Assembly (NCBI RefSeq): GCF_017581965.1
Contig: NZ_JAGEVF010000015.1
Span: 1 to 59,711 of the forward strand
Origin: Winogradskyella pelagia
GTDB taxonomy: Bacteria; Bacteroidota; Bacteroidia; Flavobacteriales; Flavobacteriaceae
Reading direction: 5' to 3'
Length of the DNA: 59,711 nt
The notes under the pieces were generated by a model that saw nothing but the letters and a program-made list of their open reading frames with translations, did not search any database and was not told the DNA's origin. Positions 34,301 through 42,151 of this stretch are shown here, piece by piece. Every line of letters begins with the position of its first letter. The stretch's first letter is position 1. Made by a program: the position numbers and the translations under genes.

Positions 34301-35623
34301 TAAACCACTTGGACTAATATAAGTTAAAGTTCGTTGGGCTTCAATATTATCTGGTATACCATCATTATCGGAGTCTAAGTCTAAAAAATTAGGGCCAACC
34401 AAACCATCTGTGTTTACAGGTACAGTACCTGTTCCTGCAGAAGAAGGTATTCCGAGAGTTGCAGGGAAACCTCCAACTCTGCCATAGGCTCTGCCATCAT
34501 TTGATCCTCCAAAAACACCTGGATCTGTATCTATCCCTCCAGATTCTAGAACATCGGTAATACCATCGTTATCACTATCTAAATCGAAATGGTTGGGTAC
34601 GCCGTCTGCATCGAAGTCTAAATTGGTACAGATTCCCGAAGCATTCAATGTACAGAAGTCTGGGTCCATATAGTTAGGTGTACCATCGATATCGTGATCT
34701 TCAGACGGATTAATCCCACCAGATTCATCGATATCTTTTATACCATCATTATCATCGTCTAAATCGTCGACATCACTCATCCCGTCCTTATCATGATCTG
34801 GGAGTGTTAAAATGAACATTTTACCATCACCATTATCAATAGTTGATGCAGTTAAAGTCGCCTTGGTAATTAAAGATCCCGTTGGCGCAATGTCATCTAA
34901 ATAAAAAACGGCAATACCTAATGTCCCCCTGTTTTTCACGACCCTGTCACTTAGCCAATAGTCTGACCCAACGGGTGGTGGATTAACAGCCCCAGGGGTT
35001 CCTAGGCCATTTGGCCCACCAGTGCCTGTGCCTCCAAAACCCCATTGCGTAGGTGCTTGATTTACAAAAGTTTCCCCTAAGGATTGTTCTGGCCCTCCAT
35101 CTTCTGGAATTCCAAAAAATTCTATGTGATAACAGTTATTGGCATTCTGTTCTGTCACAGCAATTACACCACTAGAACTGGCAACTATTCCATCTTCATA
35201 CAATAAGGTAAATCTTTGTGAAGTGGTTATTTCTTCAGCGGTATAGTCATCACATATATTCTGGCCATTCCCGTTAGCTTCAAAATAATAAAAGAGATTC
35301 AAGGATTGAAACGCTTCTAATGCAGTGGCATTCCATGTTGGACTAGCGCTAGAAGTTTCAACATTTATTCCGTTTTCAAGAATGTTATTCGTAGGGTGTC
35401 CATTTGGACCTAATTGAGTAAGTTCGTAAGCCGTAGGAACTCCAAAAGAAAAATAGACATTTCCATTGACAGTAATACTTTCTATAGTTGCTGGCTGATT
35501 TATACCAGTCTGGACATCACTCCATTGAAAGGAAACACCGGATTGGATGCTTGGCGCATTAGTTTGCGCTGTTAAAATTGCTGTAAAAAAGCATAATTTA
35601 ACTAAAAGTAATTTTTTTAACAT
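31343..35623 (-). CDS. Large secreted LamG/TSP3 surface protein with type A T9SS sorting domain
   Basis: 1426 residues. Signal peptide MLKKLLLVKLCFFTAILTAQ; N-terminal domain of unknown fold (about 25-270); a run of thrombospondin type 3-like calcium repeats (about 275-555, DxDxDG units such as DLDDDNDGIKD and DSDGDGFDD); a LamG/concanavalin-like domain (about 560-735, FALFIDGQLES, YFTGNIDEIRVFD); a long C-terminal region; and a C-terminal sorting domain (about 1345-1426, IINVLGQTVYS, LTSGNYIVRLQT, VLIKKIIVN) for type IX secretion. Probably a cell-surface or secreted binding protein. Preceded by a 5' hairpin. Confidence 0.92.
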   Translation of the reverse strand: MLKKLLLVKLCFFTAILTAQTNAPSIQSGVSFQWSDVQTGINQPATIESITVNGNVYFSFGVPTAYELTQLGPNGHPTNNILENGINVETSSASPTWNATALEAFQSLNLFYYFEANGNGQNICDDYTAEEITTSQRFTLLYEDGIVASSSGVIAVTEQNANNCYHIEFFGIPEDGGPEQSLGETFVNQAPTQWGFGGTGTGGPNGLGTPGAVNPPPVGSDYWLSDRVVKNRGTLGIAVFYLDDIAPTGSLITKATLTASTIDNGDGKMFILTLPDHDKDGMSDVDDLDDDNDGIKDIDESGGINPSEDHDIDGTPNYMDPDFCTLNASGICTNLDFDADGVPNHFDLDSDNDGITDVLESGGIDTDPGVFGGSNDGRAYGRVGGFPATLGIPSSAGTGTVPVNTDGLVGPNFLDLDSDNDGIPDNIEAQRTLTYISPSGLGPAITDSDGDGFDDVLGITRVPVDTDFDRVYDYVDNDSDNDGIPDIEENGMANLPLNIDLDNDGLDDNFEGSNTNDSNDVNDEIDNPSGSVLPDTDGDLTSSGDLDYRDLFNVNPPVVATIDFDGINDYLSGNSILNSLGQFTVMAWVKIDASNSGNAMATILGEGNSAKLYVQNGNKLMFTINTDTAGTHTLNGIEVSYNEWHHITGVFSNATGEFALFIDGQLESQVTDPSLIGATIEDSGSWNGNFEVGRLSRGVTNKEYFTGNIDEIRVFDIQLSDDQIQQMVYQEIEESSGYVKGKVVPKLIEDRRTEARVSWSNLLAYYPMTNIKNNTTLNHASGINTLNLINITTAQEQTAPMPYETSSSGSWNSQSTWLHGNVWDIEQINTNKSWSIVNIKNDVFTNSSHTNFGLIIDGNESLTINGENKIENTSYLELNGTLDLQGDSQLVQAITSDLVTSSTGKILRRQKGTPSHYWYNYWASPVGSVGISALTDNNGNSNNSNNSAFKLNMLKKPDGSLFEFTSSYHQLGMISTFWTYTFINGLTYYDWASLNPNSSIQPGVGYTQKGTGISASEQQYVFEGKPNNGTIEISVTDVGGSGSVPSESKTDFLLGNPYPSAIDLHQFIDDNEGVIDGTIQLWQQWSGSSHYLDEYNGGYAQVNKLGATRAFQFVGLEGDNNGNQDGTKTPSRYLPVGQGFITEIAASGTVVFKNSQRLFIKESDADGTYNNGSVFFRNGSNTESSNSDNANSEVGVMSKIRLEFNSVDGPQTRRELLLGFSEFTSDDYDYGYEAKNAANNEDDLNLILGDQLMTMQAYSALREDKSVALALNASGSYQYSIKLTQRENIPEDFPIYIKDNLTGEFFDLASNNPYEFSSDQGQFNDRLEIVFSNGDDEVLSQLDETIEELKLYYASGRHKIVILNPNNLEFDSLEIINVLGQTVYSTSNLFSQTYSEYQLTNLTSGNYIVRLQTSTKQVLIKKIIVN

Positions 35624-35679
35624 AAGCTATAATAGTTGGGACTTATTATAATCTCATACTAAAAAACAATTCTAGTGCA

Positions 35680-35740
35680 ATGGAATTTCTAAGGAGGGAT
35701 AATTGAATGAAAGTCTAATAAACTAAAATAGAATTCCATT
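35680..35740 (-). repeat. Imperfect inverted repeat at the 5' end of the LamG-protein transcript
   Basis: AATGGAATTTCTA (about 35679-35691) pairs with TAGAATTCCATT (35729-35740) with one bulged base, loop about 37 bases. It lies directly downstream of the minus-strand -7 box at 35751, so the mRNA would begin with a stem-loop. The loop contains CCCTCCTTAG on the RNA strand. In the rest of the 258-base gap to radA I see nothing convincing. Confidence 0.45.
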
Positions 35741-35750
35741 CAAGTGTAAA

Positions 35751-35758
35751 CAAATATA
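35751..35758 (-). promoter_or_regulatory. Candidate -7 box for the LamG/TSP3 gene
   Basis: Minus-strand TATATTTG fits TAnnTTTG; predicted start near 35744, leader about 120 bases. The -33 region has no clear TTG at the right distance. Confidence 0.45.
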
Positions 35759-35881
35759 CACTAACTGACAAGATAAAAGTTCTTTTTTTTCGATTAAATG
35801 AATATTTTATCCGACGAAGTGTGCCTTGGAACGATGAAATACACATTTAAAAGTTATAATAAAGTACTGTATTTCAGTAAT

Positions 35882-37240
35882 TTAATTTATAAACAAAACT
35901 AAATCTTCAATTTTAGACAGCAATTGTACTTTGACACCCGTGGTGGTATGATTGAATTTATTGTATTTAGACACAAAAATGGTCGAAAAACCTAGTTTTT
36001 CAGCCTCCAAAATACGCTGTTCTATGCGCTGAACTGGACGTATTTCTCCAGACAAGCCTACTTCACCAGCAAAACAATAATCACTAGGCAAGGCAATATC
36101 TTCATTTGAAGAGAGAATTGCAGCAACAACTGCTAAATCAATAGCTGGATCATCAACTGTAATCCCACCTGTTATATTTAGAAAGACATCTTTTGCTCCA
36201 AGTCTAAAGCCTGCTCGCTTTTCTAAAACAGCCAGAAGCATATTTAATCTTTTGGCATTGAATCCTGTAGCGCTTCGTTGAGGAGTACCATAAACTGCTG
36301 TACTTACTAAAGCTTGAACCTCTATCATTAATGGTCTTATACCTTCTAATGTGGCTGCAATAGCATGGCCAGATAATTCACCGTCCTTCTCTGAAATTAA
36401 AATCTCCGAGGGATTAGAAACTTCTCTTAAACCCGAGCCTTGCATTTCGTATATACCCAATTCATTAGTAGAACCAAAACGATTTTTATGGGCTCTTAAG
36501 ATTCTAAACACATGGTTTCTATCTCCTTCAAATTGAAGTACGGTATCTACCATATGTTCTAAAATTTTTGGCCCTGCTATATGACCATCTTTAGTAATAT
36601 GACCAATTAATAATACTGGTGTTGCGGTTTCTTTAGCAAACTTAATGAGTTCGGTGGTACATTCTTTAATCTGTGAAATGCTGCCCGCAGAAGATTCTAC
36701 ATATTCACTATGAAGTGTTTGTATAGAATCAATAACCACGATTTCTGGCTTCAAGGACTCTATTTGTTTGAATATATTTTGAGTTTTGGTTTCAGTAAGG
36801 ATATAGCAATTGGAGGTCGCAGGGTTAATGCGCTCCGCCCGCATCTTTATTTGTTTCTGGCTTTCTTCTCCAGAAACGTAAAGCGTTTTATAATTTAACT
36901 TTAAAGCAATTTGAAGCAGTAACGTGCTTTTGCCAATACCTGGCTCACCTCCTAAAAGCGTTAAAGACCCTTTTACCAAACCGCCTCCTAAAACACGATT
37001 AAATTCTTCATCGTAAAGATTATACCTGGTTTCTTGGGTAGTATCTATTTCATTAATTCTTAAAGGCTTGGAAATCCTTTTAGTACTATTGGACTGAGAT
37101 TTCCAATCGTTTTTTTCTGGTTTTTGTACAACCTCTTCCACGATGGTATTCCATTCTTTGCAAGATGTGCACTGGCCTTGCCATTTGGCATATTGACTTC
37201 CACAATTTTGACAGTAAAACGTAGTTTTTACTTTAGCCAT
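35882..37240 (-). CDS. radA: DNA repair protein RadA
   Basis: 452 residues. N-terminal C4 zinc finger (FYCQNCGSQYAKWQGQC), RecA-like ATPase with Walker A GGEPGIGKSTLL and the RadA-specific HKNRFGSTNELG motif, and a C-terminal Lon-protease-like domain (about 285-452, NITGGITVDDPAIDLA). It helps branch migration in recombinational repair. A perfect 11-bp hairpin ends two bases upstream of its ATG, which may restrict translation. Confidence 0.97.
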   Translation of the reverse strand: MAKVKTTFYCQNCGSQYAKWQGQCTSCKEWNTIVEEVVQKPEKNDWKSQSNSTKRISKPLRINEIDTTQETRYNLYDEEFNRVLGGGLVKGSLTLLGGEPGIGKSTLLLQIALKLNYKTLYVSGEESQKQIKMRAERINPATSNCYILTETKTQNIFKQIESLKPEIVVIDSIQTLHSEYVESSAGSISQIKECTTELIKFAKETATPVLLIGHITKDGHIAGPKILEHMVDTVLQFEGDRNHVFRILRAHKNRFGSTNELGIYEMQGSGLREVSNPSEILISEKDGELSGHAIAATLEGIRPLMIEVQALVSTAVYGTPQRSATGFNAKRLNMLLAVLEKRAGFRLGAKDVFLNITGGITVDDPAIDLAVVAAILSSNEDIALPSDYCFAGEVGLSGEIRPVQRIEQRILEAEKLGFSTIFVSKYNKFNHTTTGVKVQLLSKIEDLVLFIN

Positions 37241-37242
37241 CT

Positions 37243-37276
37243 TTTAGCTTTCTGAGTATAAAATGAGAAAGCTAAA
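37243..37276 (-). promoter_or_regulatory. Perfect 11-bp hairpin immediately upstream of the radA start codon
   Basis: TTTAGCTTTCT (37243-37253) and AGAAAGCTAAA (37266-37276) are exact inverted repeats with a 12-base loop. On the radA mRNA the stem ends 2 bases before the ATG (37238-37240). There is no T tract after it in either direction, so it is not a standard terminator. It may be a translational control hairpin or an operator. Confidence 0.55.
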
Positions 37277-37425
37277 TTAATTAATTTTAGTTGATGTCTT
37301 TAAACCAATGAAAGAAAGTCAAAACCTTGATGGTTATTAATTTTGAAGGCATATTTGAAATGAAAAACGCCTTAGTCTTATTAAAAAGCGCCTCAAAAAA
37401 ATAATCCGTTGACGGTATTTTGCGT

Positions 37426-38601
37426 TTAGTTGTCTTCATCCTCTTCTATTTCTTCATCTAATTCTGTTACAGACAACTCCTCTATTTTTGATAAAATAAA
37501 TTTTCTATCTATATGAGCCACATCATTGAGATCAACCGTAGATTCATAAAGCTTTTTCGCTTTCTTTATCTTGCCTATTTGCTCAGCGTGTTGCGCTAAA
37601 TAATAAGTGCCTAAAAGCGATGTTGGATCTAACTTCTTAGCTAATTTTCCTATCTTTTCTAAAGATTCTAAATCATTTCTTTGATTGGCAACTAGTACAA
37701 CTTTTTGTATTTCTTCTTCCGTTATTAGTTTTGTTATACCAAAAAGCTCTTCAATTCTGTCATAGCGATCAACTAAATATTTATCTAAAGTACCTCCATA
37801 GGTTAGTACTTTCTCTTCTAGTTCTTTTTCTCTCAGAGGTTTGTACAATTCAAATATCTTATCGAACGATCGAGCGATTGCACTACTAACCAATGTATAA
37901 TGGTTATCATTTTTGAAATCATCGAAGTAATATGTTAAATACTGATTTTTTACTTGTGCTATCTGATTATTGGCATTTAAAACTGCTTCTCTGATATATG
38001 GAAGGTCATTATCTGCCGTTGCCATATAATAAAAGATATCATCCTTAAAAAATTCCAAGCGTTGGCCAAGATAGTCTCTTACCGTACCTGATAAATCCGG
38101 ACTTATACTCACGTATGCCTTAAATAAAGGATCTTTCTTAAATAAGTAGGAATTGATGAAGTTACCCATAAGGTCGTGTCCCACAGCTACACGAAATTTA
38201 CTAGTGCTATATCTATCGTCTAAATATGGGATGAGCTCATCTGCCACGAACTCATGGAACCGCAAGCCAGACTCCTTTGGAAGCCCTGTGACTTGATCGC
38301 AATAGCCATCCCAACGCCTTTCATTACCCTGAACTATACCAACAATTATTGATCCTGGCATATCATCAAAATAGGTCTGAAAATCTACTTGTCCTGCCAC
38401 TGGTTCGAACAAGTAGTCACCATCGAAAACAATTATGAGGGGATACCGCACTTCTGAAGACGGATCGTAATTCTTTGGCAACTTAATTTTTAACTGTCGC
38501 GTTGTGTTAAGCCGAGATGATTTTATTTCTTTGTAGCTTATTTGTGCACATATAGGAATGGACAATAAGAAGATAAAAACTATCAGAATAGTCTTTCTCA
38601 T
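37426..38601 (-). CDS. Exported alpha/beta-hydrolase (esterase D/Fes-like) with Asp at the nucleophile position
   Basis: 391 residues. Signal peptide ending near CAQ (residue 20), a Fes/esterase-like alpha/beta-hydrolase domain (about 25-260: RYPLIIVFDGDYLFEP, FRVAVGHDLMGNF) and a C-terminal helical TPR-like tail (about 285-390) ending in an acidic run. The nucleophile elbow, GHSxG in active esterases, is GHDLMG: Asp143 in place of Ser. A candidate catalytic His remains in NDNHYTLV. Tandem paralogue of the gene at 38680-39828. Could be a non-hydrolytic binder or an Asp-nucleophile enzyme. Confidence 0.8.
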   Translation of the reverse strand: MRKTILIVFIFLLSIPICAQISYKEIKSSRLNTTRQLKIKLPKNYDPSSEVRYPLIIVFDGDYLFEPVAGQVDFQTYFDDMPGSIIVGIVQGNERRWDGYCDQVTGLPKESGLRFHEFVADELIPYLDDRYSTSKFRVAVGHDLMGNFINSYLFKKDPLFKAYVSISPDLSGTVRDYLGQRLEFFKDDIFYYMATADNDLPYIREAVLNANNQIAQVKNQYLTYYFDDFKNDNHYTLVSSAIARSFDKIFELYKPLREKELEEKVLTYGGTLDKYLVDRYDRIEELFGITKLITEEEIQKVVLVANQRNDLESLEKIGKLAKKLDPTSLLGTYYLAQHAEQIGKIKKAKKLYESTVDLNDVAHIDRKFILSKIEELSVTELDEEIEEDEDN

Positions 38602-38679
38602 AAGTCAGTAGGTTTAGATTTGGGATATCAAACATACTAAAATATCGTTAAGTTGTAAATTATTTTCGATGAACTGCAA

Positions 38680-39828
38680 TCAATTCTTCAAAGCATCTTG
38701 GGTATCATACATTTTTTCTAGAATCACCTCTTTATCTATAAATTGAGATGGTTTTAATAATAAGCCAGATTTATAACGCTGGAGCGCTCGCTTTAAATTA
38801 CCTTCCCTTTCATAATATAATCCCATGTAATAAGAGCTTAGCATGGATTCTGGAAACTCGTTTTTAACAAGTTTCGCCAACTTCTCCAGTGATTCTAAGT
38901 CATTTTTTTTATCACAAGCGGCAGCAATGGCTCTAATATCATTCTCGATAAGCTTTTTTTCAAAGCCATAGAAATATTCTATATCATCGTATTTTTTTGT
39001 GAGATACTCAAAAGGCGAACCTTCATAGGTGAGAATCTTTTCATTGTACTCTTTACCATTAATTGGTTTATACAATGCAAAAATGTCATTTAGCGCTTTT
39101 GGGATACCACGACCAACTAAAGAATAATGGCTAGCATCTTCAAAATTATCGAACTTATAGCTCAACTTAGCGTTATCAATGGTCTTTAGTTTTGCATCGC
39201 ATTCAATAATTGCATTTCTCAACGCTTTAATATCGGCATCAGCGGTTGCCATGTAATAGAAAGTTTCTTGTTCAATGGAAGAGAGCCTTTCAAATAACCT
39301 ATTTTGCATTTGAGGTGCCAAATCTGGACTCAGGGCAATGTAGGCCCTAAATAAAGGCACATCTTTAAAAAGGTAATAATTAAGGAAATTCGCGCTTAAA
39401 TCATGCCCTACAATAATCCTAAAGTTAGAACTACTGTAGTTTTCTTCCATAAATGGTAACAATTCTGCAGCTAAGAATTCATAAAAATCAGCTCCATCGT
39501 GCGCAGGGAAAAAGGTGTCTTCATCGTAAAAGAAATCATTCTCTCTAGTTAAGCCTTGATTTATTCCTACTAGTATACAATCTGGTATATCTTCCCAATA
39601 CGCTTGGTAATCTATATTTCCGGCCATGGGCTCAAACAAATAATCACCATCTAAAACAACGACTAATGGATAAGTTCGCTTTTCTTCTGCATTATAATTT
39701 CTGGGCAACTGTATTTTTAATTCGCAGGTTCGCTCTAACTTATCAGAATCAATTGTTTTATAAATTGCTTGTGCAAACAAGCTGACTGAACAAAAGCATA
39801 GGAAAAAGGAAACATATAAAATCCTCAT
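38680..39828 (-). CDS. Exported alpha/beta-hydrolase paralogue, Asp at the nucleophile position
   Basis: 382 residues, co-oriented with and clearly homologous to the gene at 37426-38601 (shared YPLVVVLDGDYLFEP, ELLPFMEENYSSSNFR, FDNF, TPR-like tail). Signal peptide ends near FAQ (residue 20). The elbow is GHDLSAN with Asp143 instead of Ser; the His in DASHYSLVG is kept. The conservation of Asp in both copies speaks against random decay. Periplasmic or surface location expected; substrate unknown. The 78-base gap between the copies is free of a terminator. Confidence 0.8.
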   Translation of the reverse strand: MRILYVSFFLCFCSVSLFAQAIYKTIDSDKLERTCELKIQLPRNYNAEEKRTYPLVVVLDGDYLFEPMAGNIDYQAYWEDIPDCILVGINQGLTRENDFFYDEDTFFPAHDGADFYEFLAAELLPFMEENYSSSNFRIIVGHDLSANFLNYYLFKDVPLFRAYIALSPDLAPQMQNRLFERLSSIEQETFYYMATADADIKALRNAIIECDAKLKTIDNAKLSYKFDNFEDASHYSLVGRGIPKALNDIFALYKPINGKEYNEKILTYEGSPFEYLTKKYDDIEYFYGFEKKLIENDIRAIAAACDKKNDLESLEKLAKLVKNEFPESMLSSYYMGLYYEREGNLKRALQRYKSGLLLKPSQFIDKEVILEKMYDTQDALKN

Positions 39829-39870
39829 AATAAGTTAAATTGAAAAGTTAAAGCAAGGTAAAAAATATTT

Positions 39871-40824
39871 CTAAACCTTCTTTCTATTGTAAATAGGAAG
39901 ATAAATTAAAGATAATCCTCCAAGAATAATAATTACAAGGGTTTGGGTAGACCACATAATCCAACCAAAAGCCCTACTTGGATCCTCAGGAAGATTAAAT
40001 ACTAAAAATGCGATTACAACAGCTTCTGGAAATGAGCCTATACCTCCATTGGTTGCGGCAATACTGAAGCTCGCTAAAATAAAACCAATTAACGCAGCAG
40101 CCAAAGAGATATCATTGAGTTCTGGCAAAGCAAAGGTGGTTACATAGAACATTAATACATACATTCCCCAAATAAAAACAGTATGAAAAATGAATGCCCA
40201 TTTTTTCTCCATTTTAAAAATGCTTAAAAGCCCTTCCAACAAACCACTTAAGAAGCCTTTTATTCTAATAATGTAAGCATTAGTACTACGCCTTAAAATT
40301 ATAATTCCAACAAAACCAAGTAGTATTAAAATTAAACCGGCGATTATTAAAGTAAGTGGGTTAAACTTTTCAATGAAGAAATTGTATATAAATTCAAATT
40401 CTAAGAATAAAGCGATAAGTATTACCAACAACAACATTAAAGTATCTGCTATACGCTCAGCAACAATGGTTCCGATCCCTTTGTCAAATGGTACTTTTTC
40501 ATAATTTGTAAGAATCGAAGCCCTTGCAAGTTCTCCTGCTCTTGGTATTGTGAAGTTTATGAGATAAGCAGAATACACTGCCATAAAACTATTGCCAAAT
40601 CTAGGCTTGTAACCTAATGGCTCAACCATATACAACCATCTATAAGCTCTTGAGGTATGACTTAAAACGCCCAATACTGCTCCCAATAAAATCCAACTAT
40701 AATTGGCATTTTTAAAATATTGGATTAAAGTGGGTATGGATATCTGGGATAGCGAATACCATACTAAAACTATACCTAAAAGAAGGGGTAGTACAATTTT
40801 TAGAATAGATTTAGGTTTGCTCAA
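39871..40824 (-). CDS. Lysylphosphatidylglycerol synthase TM-region (UPF0104/AglD-like) membrane protein
   Basis: 317 residues with about eight membrane segments. Family landmarks are SHTSRAYRWLYMVEPLGY, YLINFTIPRAGELARASIL and GGIGSFPEAVVIAFL. It has only the flippase-like domain and no C-terminal aminoacyl-transferase, so it is a transporter or lipid-flipping candidate, not a lysyl-PG synthase. It starts 4 bases after the panD stop, suggesting a panC/panD transcript partner. Confidence 0.88.
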   Translation of the reverse strand: MSKPKSILKIVLPLLLGIVLVWYSLSQISIPTLIQYFKNANYSWILLGAVLGVLSHTSRAYRWLYMVEPLGYKPRFGNSFMAVYSAYLINFTIPRAGELARASILTNYEKVPFDKGIGTIVAERIADTLMLLLVILIALFLEFEFIYNFFIEKFNPLTLIIAGLILILLGFVGIIILRRSTNAYIIRIKGFLSGLLEGLLSIFKMEKKWAFIFHTVFIWGMYVLMFYVTTFALPELNDISLAAALIGFILASFSIAATNGGIGSFPEAVVIAFLVFNLPEDPSRAFGWIMWSTQTLVIIILGGLSLIYLPIYNRKKV

Positions 40825-40828
40825 TGGG

Positions 40829-41179
40829 CTATTTTAAAAGATTTGTAGCTTCGTCTGGGAAAACTAATGACGGCTTAAATACTTTAGCCTTTTCCATATC
40901 CATAAAGGCATACGTAATAAGGATAAGCGTATCACCAACAGCTACTTTCCTAGCTGCAGCGCCGTTTAATGTTATTTCACCGCTATTTCTAGGGCCGGGA
41001 ATACAGTAGGTCTCCAAACGCTCACCATTATCGTTATTTACAATCTGAACTTTCTCTCCTTGAATGATATTTGCAGCATCCATAAGATCTTCATCAATTG
41101 TAATACTACCTATATAATTTAGGTCTGCGCCTGTACATTTAACGCGATGAATTTTCGATTTTACAACTTGAATTTGCAT
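40829..41179 (-). CDS. panD: Aspartate 1-decarboxylase (pyruvoyl enzyme precursor)
   Basis: 116 residues. It makes beta-alanine from aspartate for pantothenate synthesis. The self-cleavage site Gly24-Ser25 in NYIGSITID and the key Lys9/Tyr/Arg region ([14 protein letters not shown]) are intact. It lies 13 bases after panC, whose product uses the beta-alanine. Confidence 0.97.
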   Translation of the reverse strand: MQIQVVKSKIHRVKCTGADLNYIGSITIDEDLMDAANIIQGEKVQIVNNDNGERLETYCIPGPRNSGEITLNGAAARKVAVGDTLILITYAFMDMEKAKVFKPSLVFPDEATNLLK

Positions 41180-41192
41180 GAGGCAAAGGTAA

Positions 41193-42044
41193 TTAATTTA
41201 ATGCGATATTATCTATAAGTCTAACATCGCCAGCATATACAGCAATAAAAACTCTATAGCTCTTCTTTATTGATTTTCTTTTTACTGGTTTTAAGGTTTC
41301 CGAATCAGCGATTAAGACGTATTCTAAATCTAATAAGTCTTGCAACTTAAACTCATCTTCAACCCATTCCGTAACATATTTAGCACTTTTTGTGCCAAAC
41401 TTTTCTTTGGCAGTTTTTAGCGTTTTATAAATAAACGGAGCTGCCAATCTATGCTGTAAAGATAGGCGTGTATTTCTAGAACTCATTGCCAAGCCATCTA
41501 ATTCTCTGTAAATAGGACATCCAATAATTTTTACTGGCAGTTTGGTTTTTTTCACAAGGCTCTTAATAATAAGCAGCTGCTGATAGTCCTTTTCACCAAA
41601 AAAAGCACAATCTGGTCTAACGATTTCGAAAAGGCGTTTTACTATTGTCCCAACACCATCAAAATGACCTTCTCTATAAGCGCCTTCCATAACATTATCT
41701 AATCCGTCAAAATCAAACCTTTCTGTTTTGAGGGTTTGCCCATAAATATCAACCACTTTAGGGGCATATACCAATATTTTTTTGGAGTCTACGGTTTTTA
41801 AAAGAGCAATATCAGCATCAAGTGTCCTTGGATAGGTCTCGAGGTCTTTTTTATTGTTGAATTGAGTAGGATTAACAAAAATGCTAACGACCACATATTG
41901 CGAATCATCTAAGGCCCTCTGCACTAAAGAAAGGTGACCCATATGGAGCGCTCCCATAGTTGGCACAAAGCCAATTACCAAACCTTCTTGCCGCAAGGAC
42001 TCAATTCTGTCTCTTAATTCACTTTTATGATGAAATATTTGCAC
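41193..42044 (-). CDS. panC: Pantothenate synthetase
   Basis: 283 residues if started at the GTG at 42044, which gives the family-type N-terminus (M)[13 protein letters not shown]. An ATG at 42074 extends it by ten basic residues, but that ATG lies inside a -7 promoter box, so the GTG is preferred. It joins pantoate and beta-alanine with ATP. Class I synthetase-like motifs [26 protein letters not shown] and [10 protein letters not shown] are present. Confidence 0.95.
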   Translation of the reverse strand: MQIFHHKSELRDRIESLRQEGLVIGFVPTMGALHMGHLSLVQRALDDSQYVVVSIFVNPTQFNNKKDLETYPRTLDADIALLKTVDSKKILVYAPKVVDIYGQTLKTERFDFDGLDNVMEGAYREGHFDGVGTIVKRLFEIVRPDCAFFGEKDYQQLLIIKSLVKKTKLPVKIIGCPIYRELDGLAMSSRNTRLSLQHRLAAPFIYKTLKTAKEKFGTKSAKYVTEWVEDEFKLQDLLDLEYVLIADSETLKPVKRKSIKKSYRVFIAVYAGDVRLIDNIALN

Positions 42045-42067
42045 CTTCCTTTTAATTTTAATGCCTG

Positions 42068-42075
42068 CAAACATA
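42068..42075 (-). promoter_or_regulatory. -7 box for panC-panD
   Basis: Minus-strand TATGTTTG fits TAnnTTTG; predicted start near 42061, then AAAAGGAAG before the GTG at 42044. It overlaps the alternative ATG at 42074, which decides the panC start. Confidence 0.5.
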
Positions 42076-42106
42076 ATATTTTACTGGCAATCTGCACAAA
42101 ATTTTG

Positions 42107-42114
42107 TACTTTTG
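42107..42114 (+). promoter_or_regulatory. -7 box for the glycogen-synthase-like/DUF4270/glmS unit
   Basis: TACTTTTG matches TAnnTTTG, with a predicted start near 42120 and a ~31-base leader to the ATG at 42152. It is divergent from the panC box 32 bases away. Confidence 0.55.
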
Positions 42115-42151
42115 CATGTTTTTACATTTAAATTTTAAACGTAGCTGATTT

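Noticed and set aside
35836..35885. GAAATACA/TGTATTTC inverted repeat at the end of radA as a terminator
   Set aside because: The repeat overlaps the radA stop, the loop is over 30 bases and no T run follows.
37380..37425. Terminator after the first esterase paralogue
   Set aside because: The GGCGC and AGGCG segments there are direct, not inverted, repeats.
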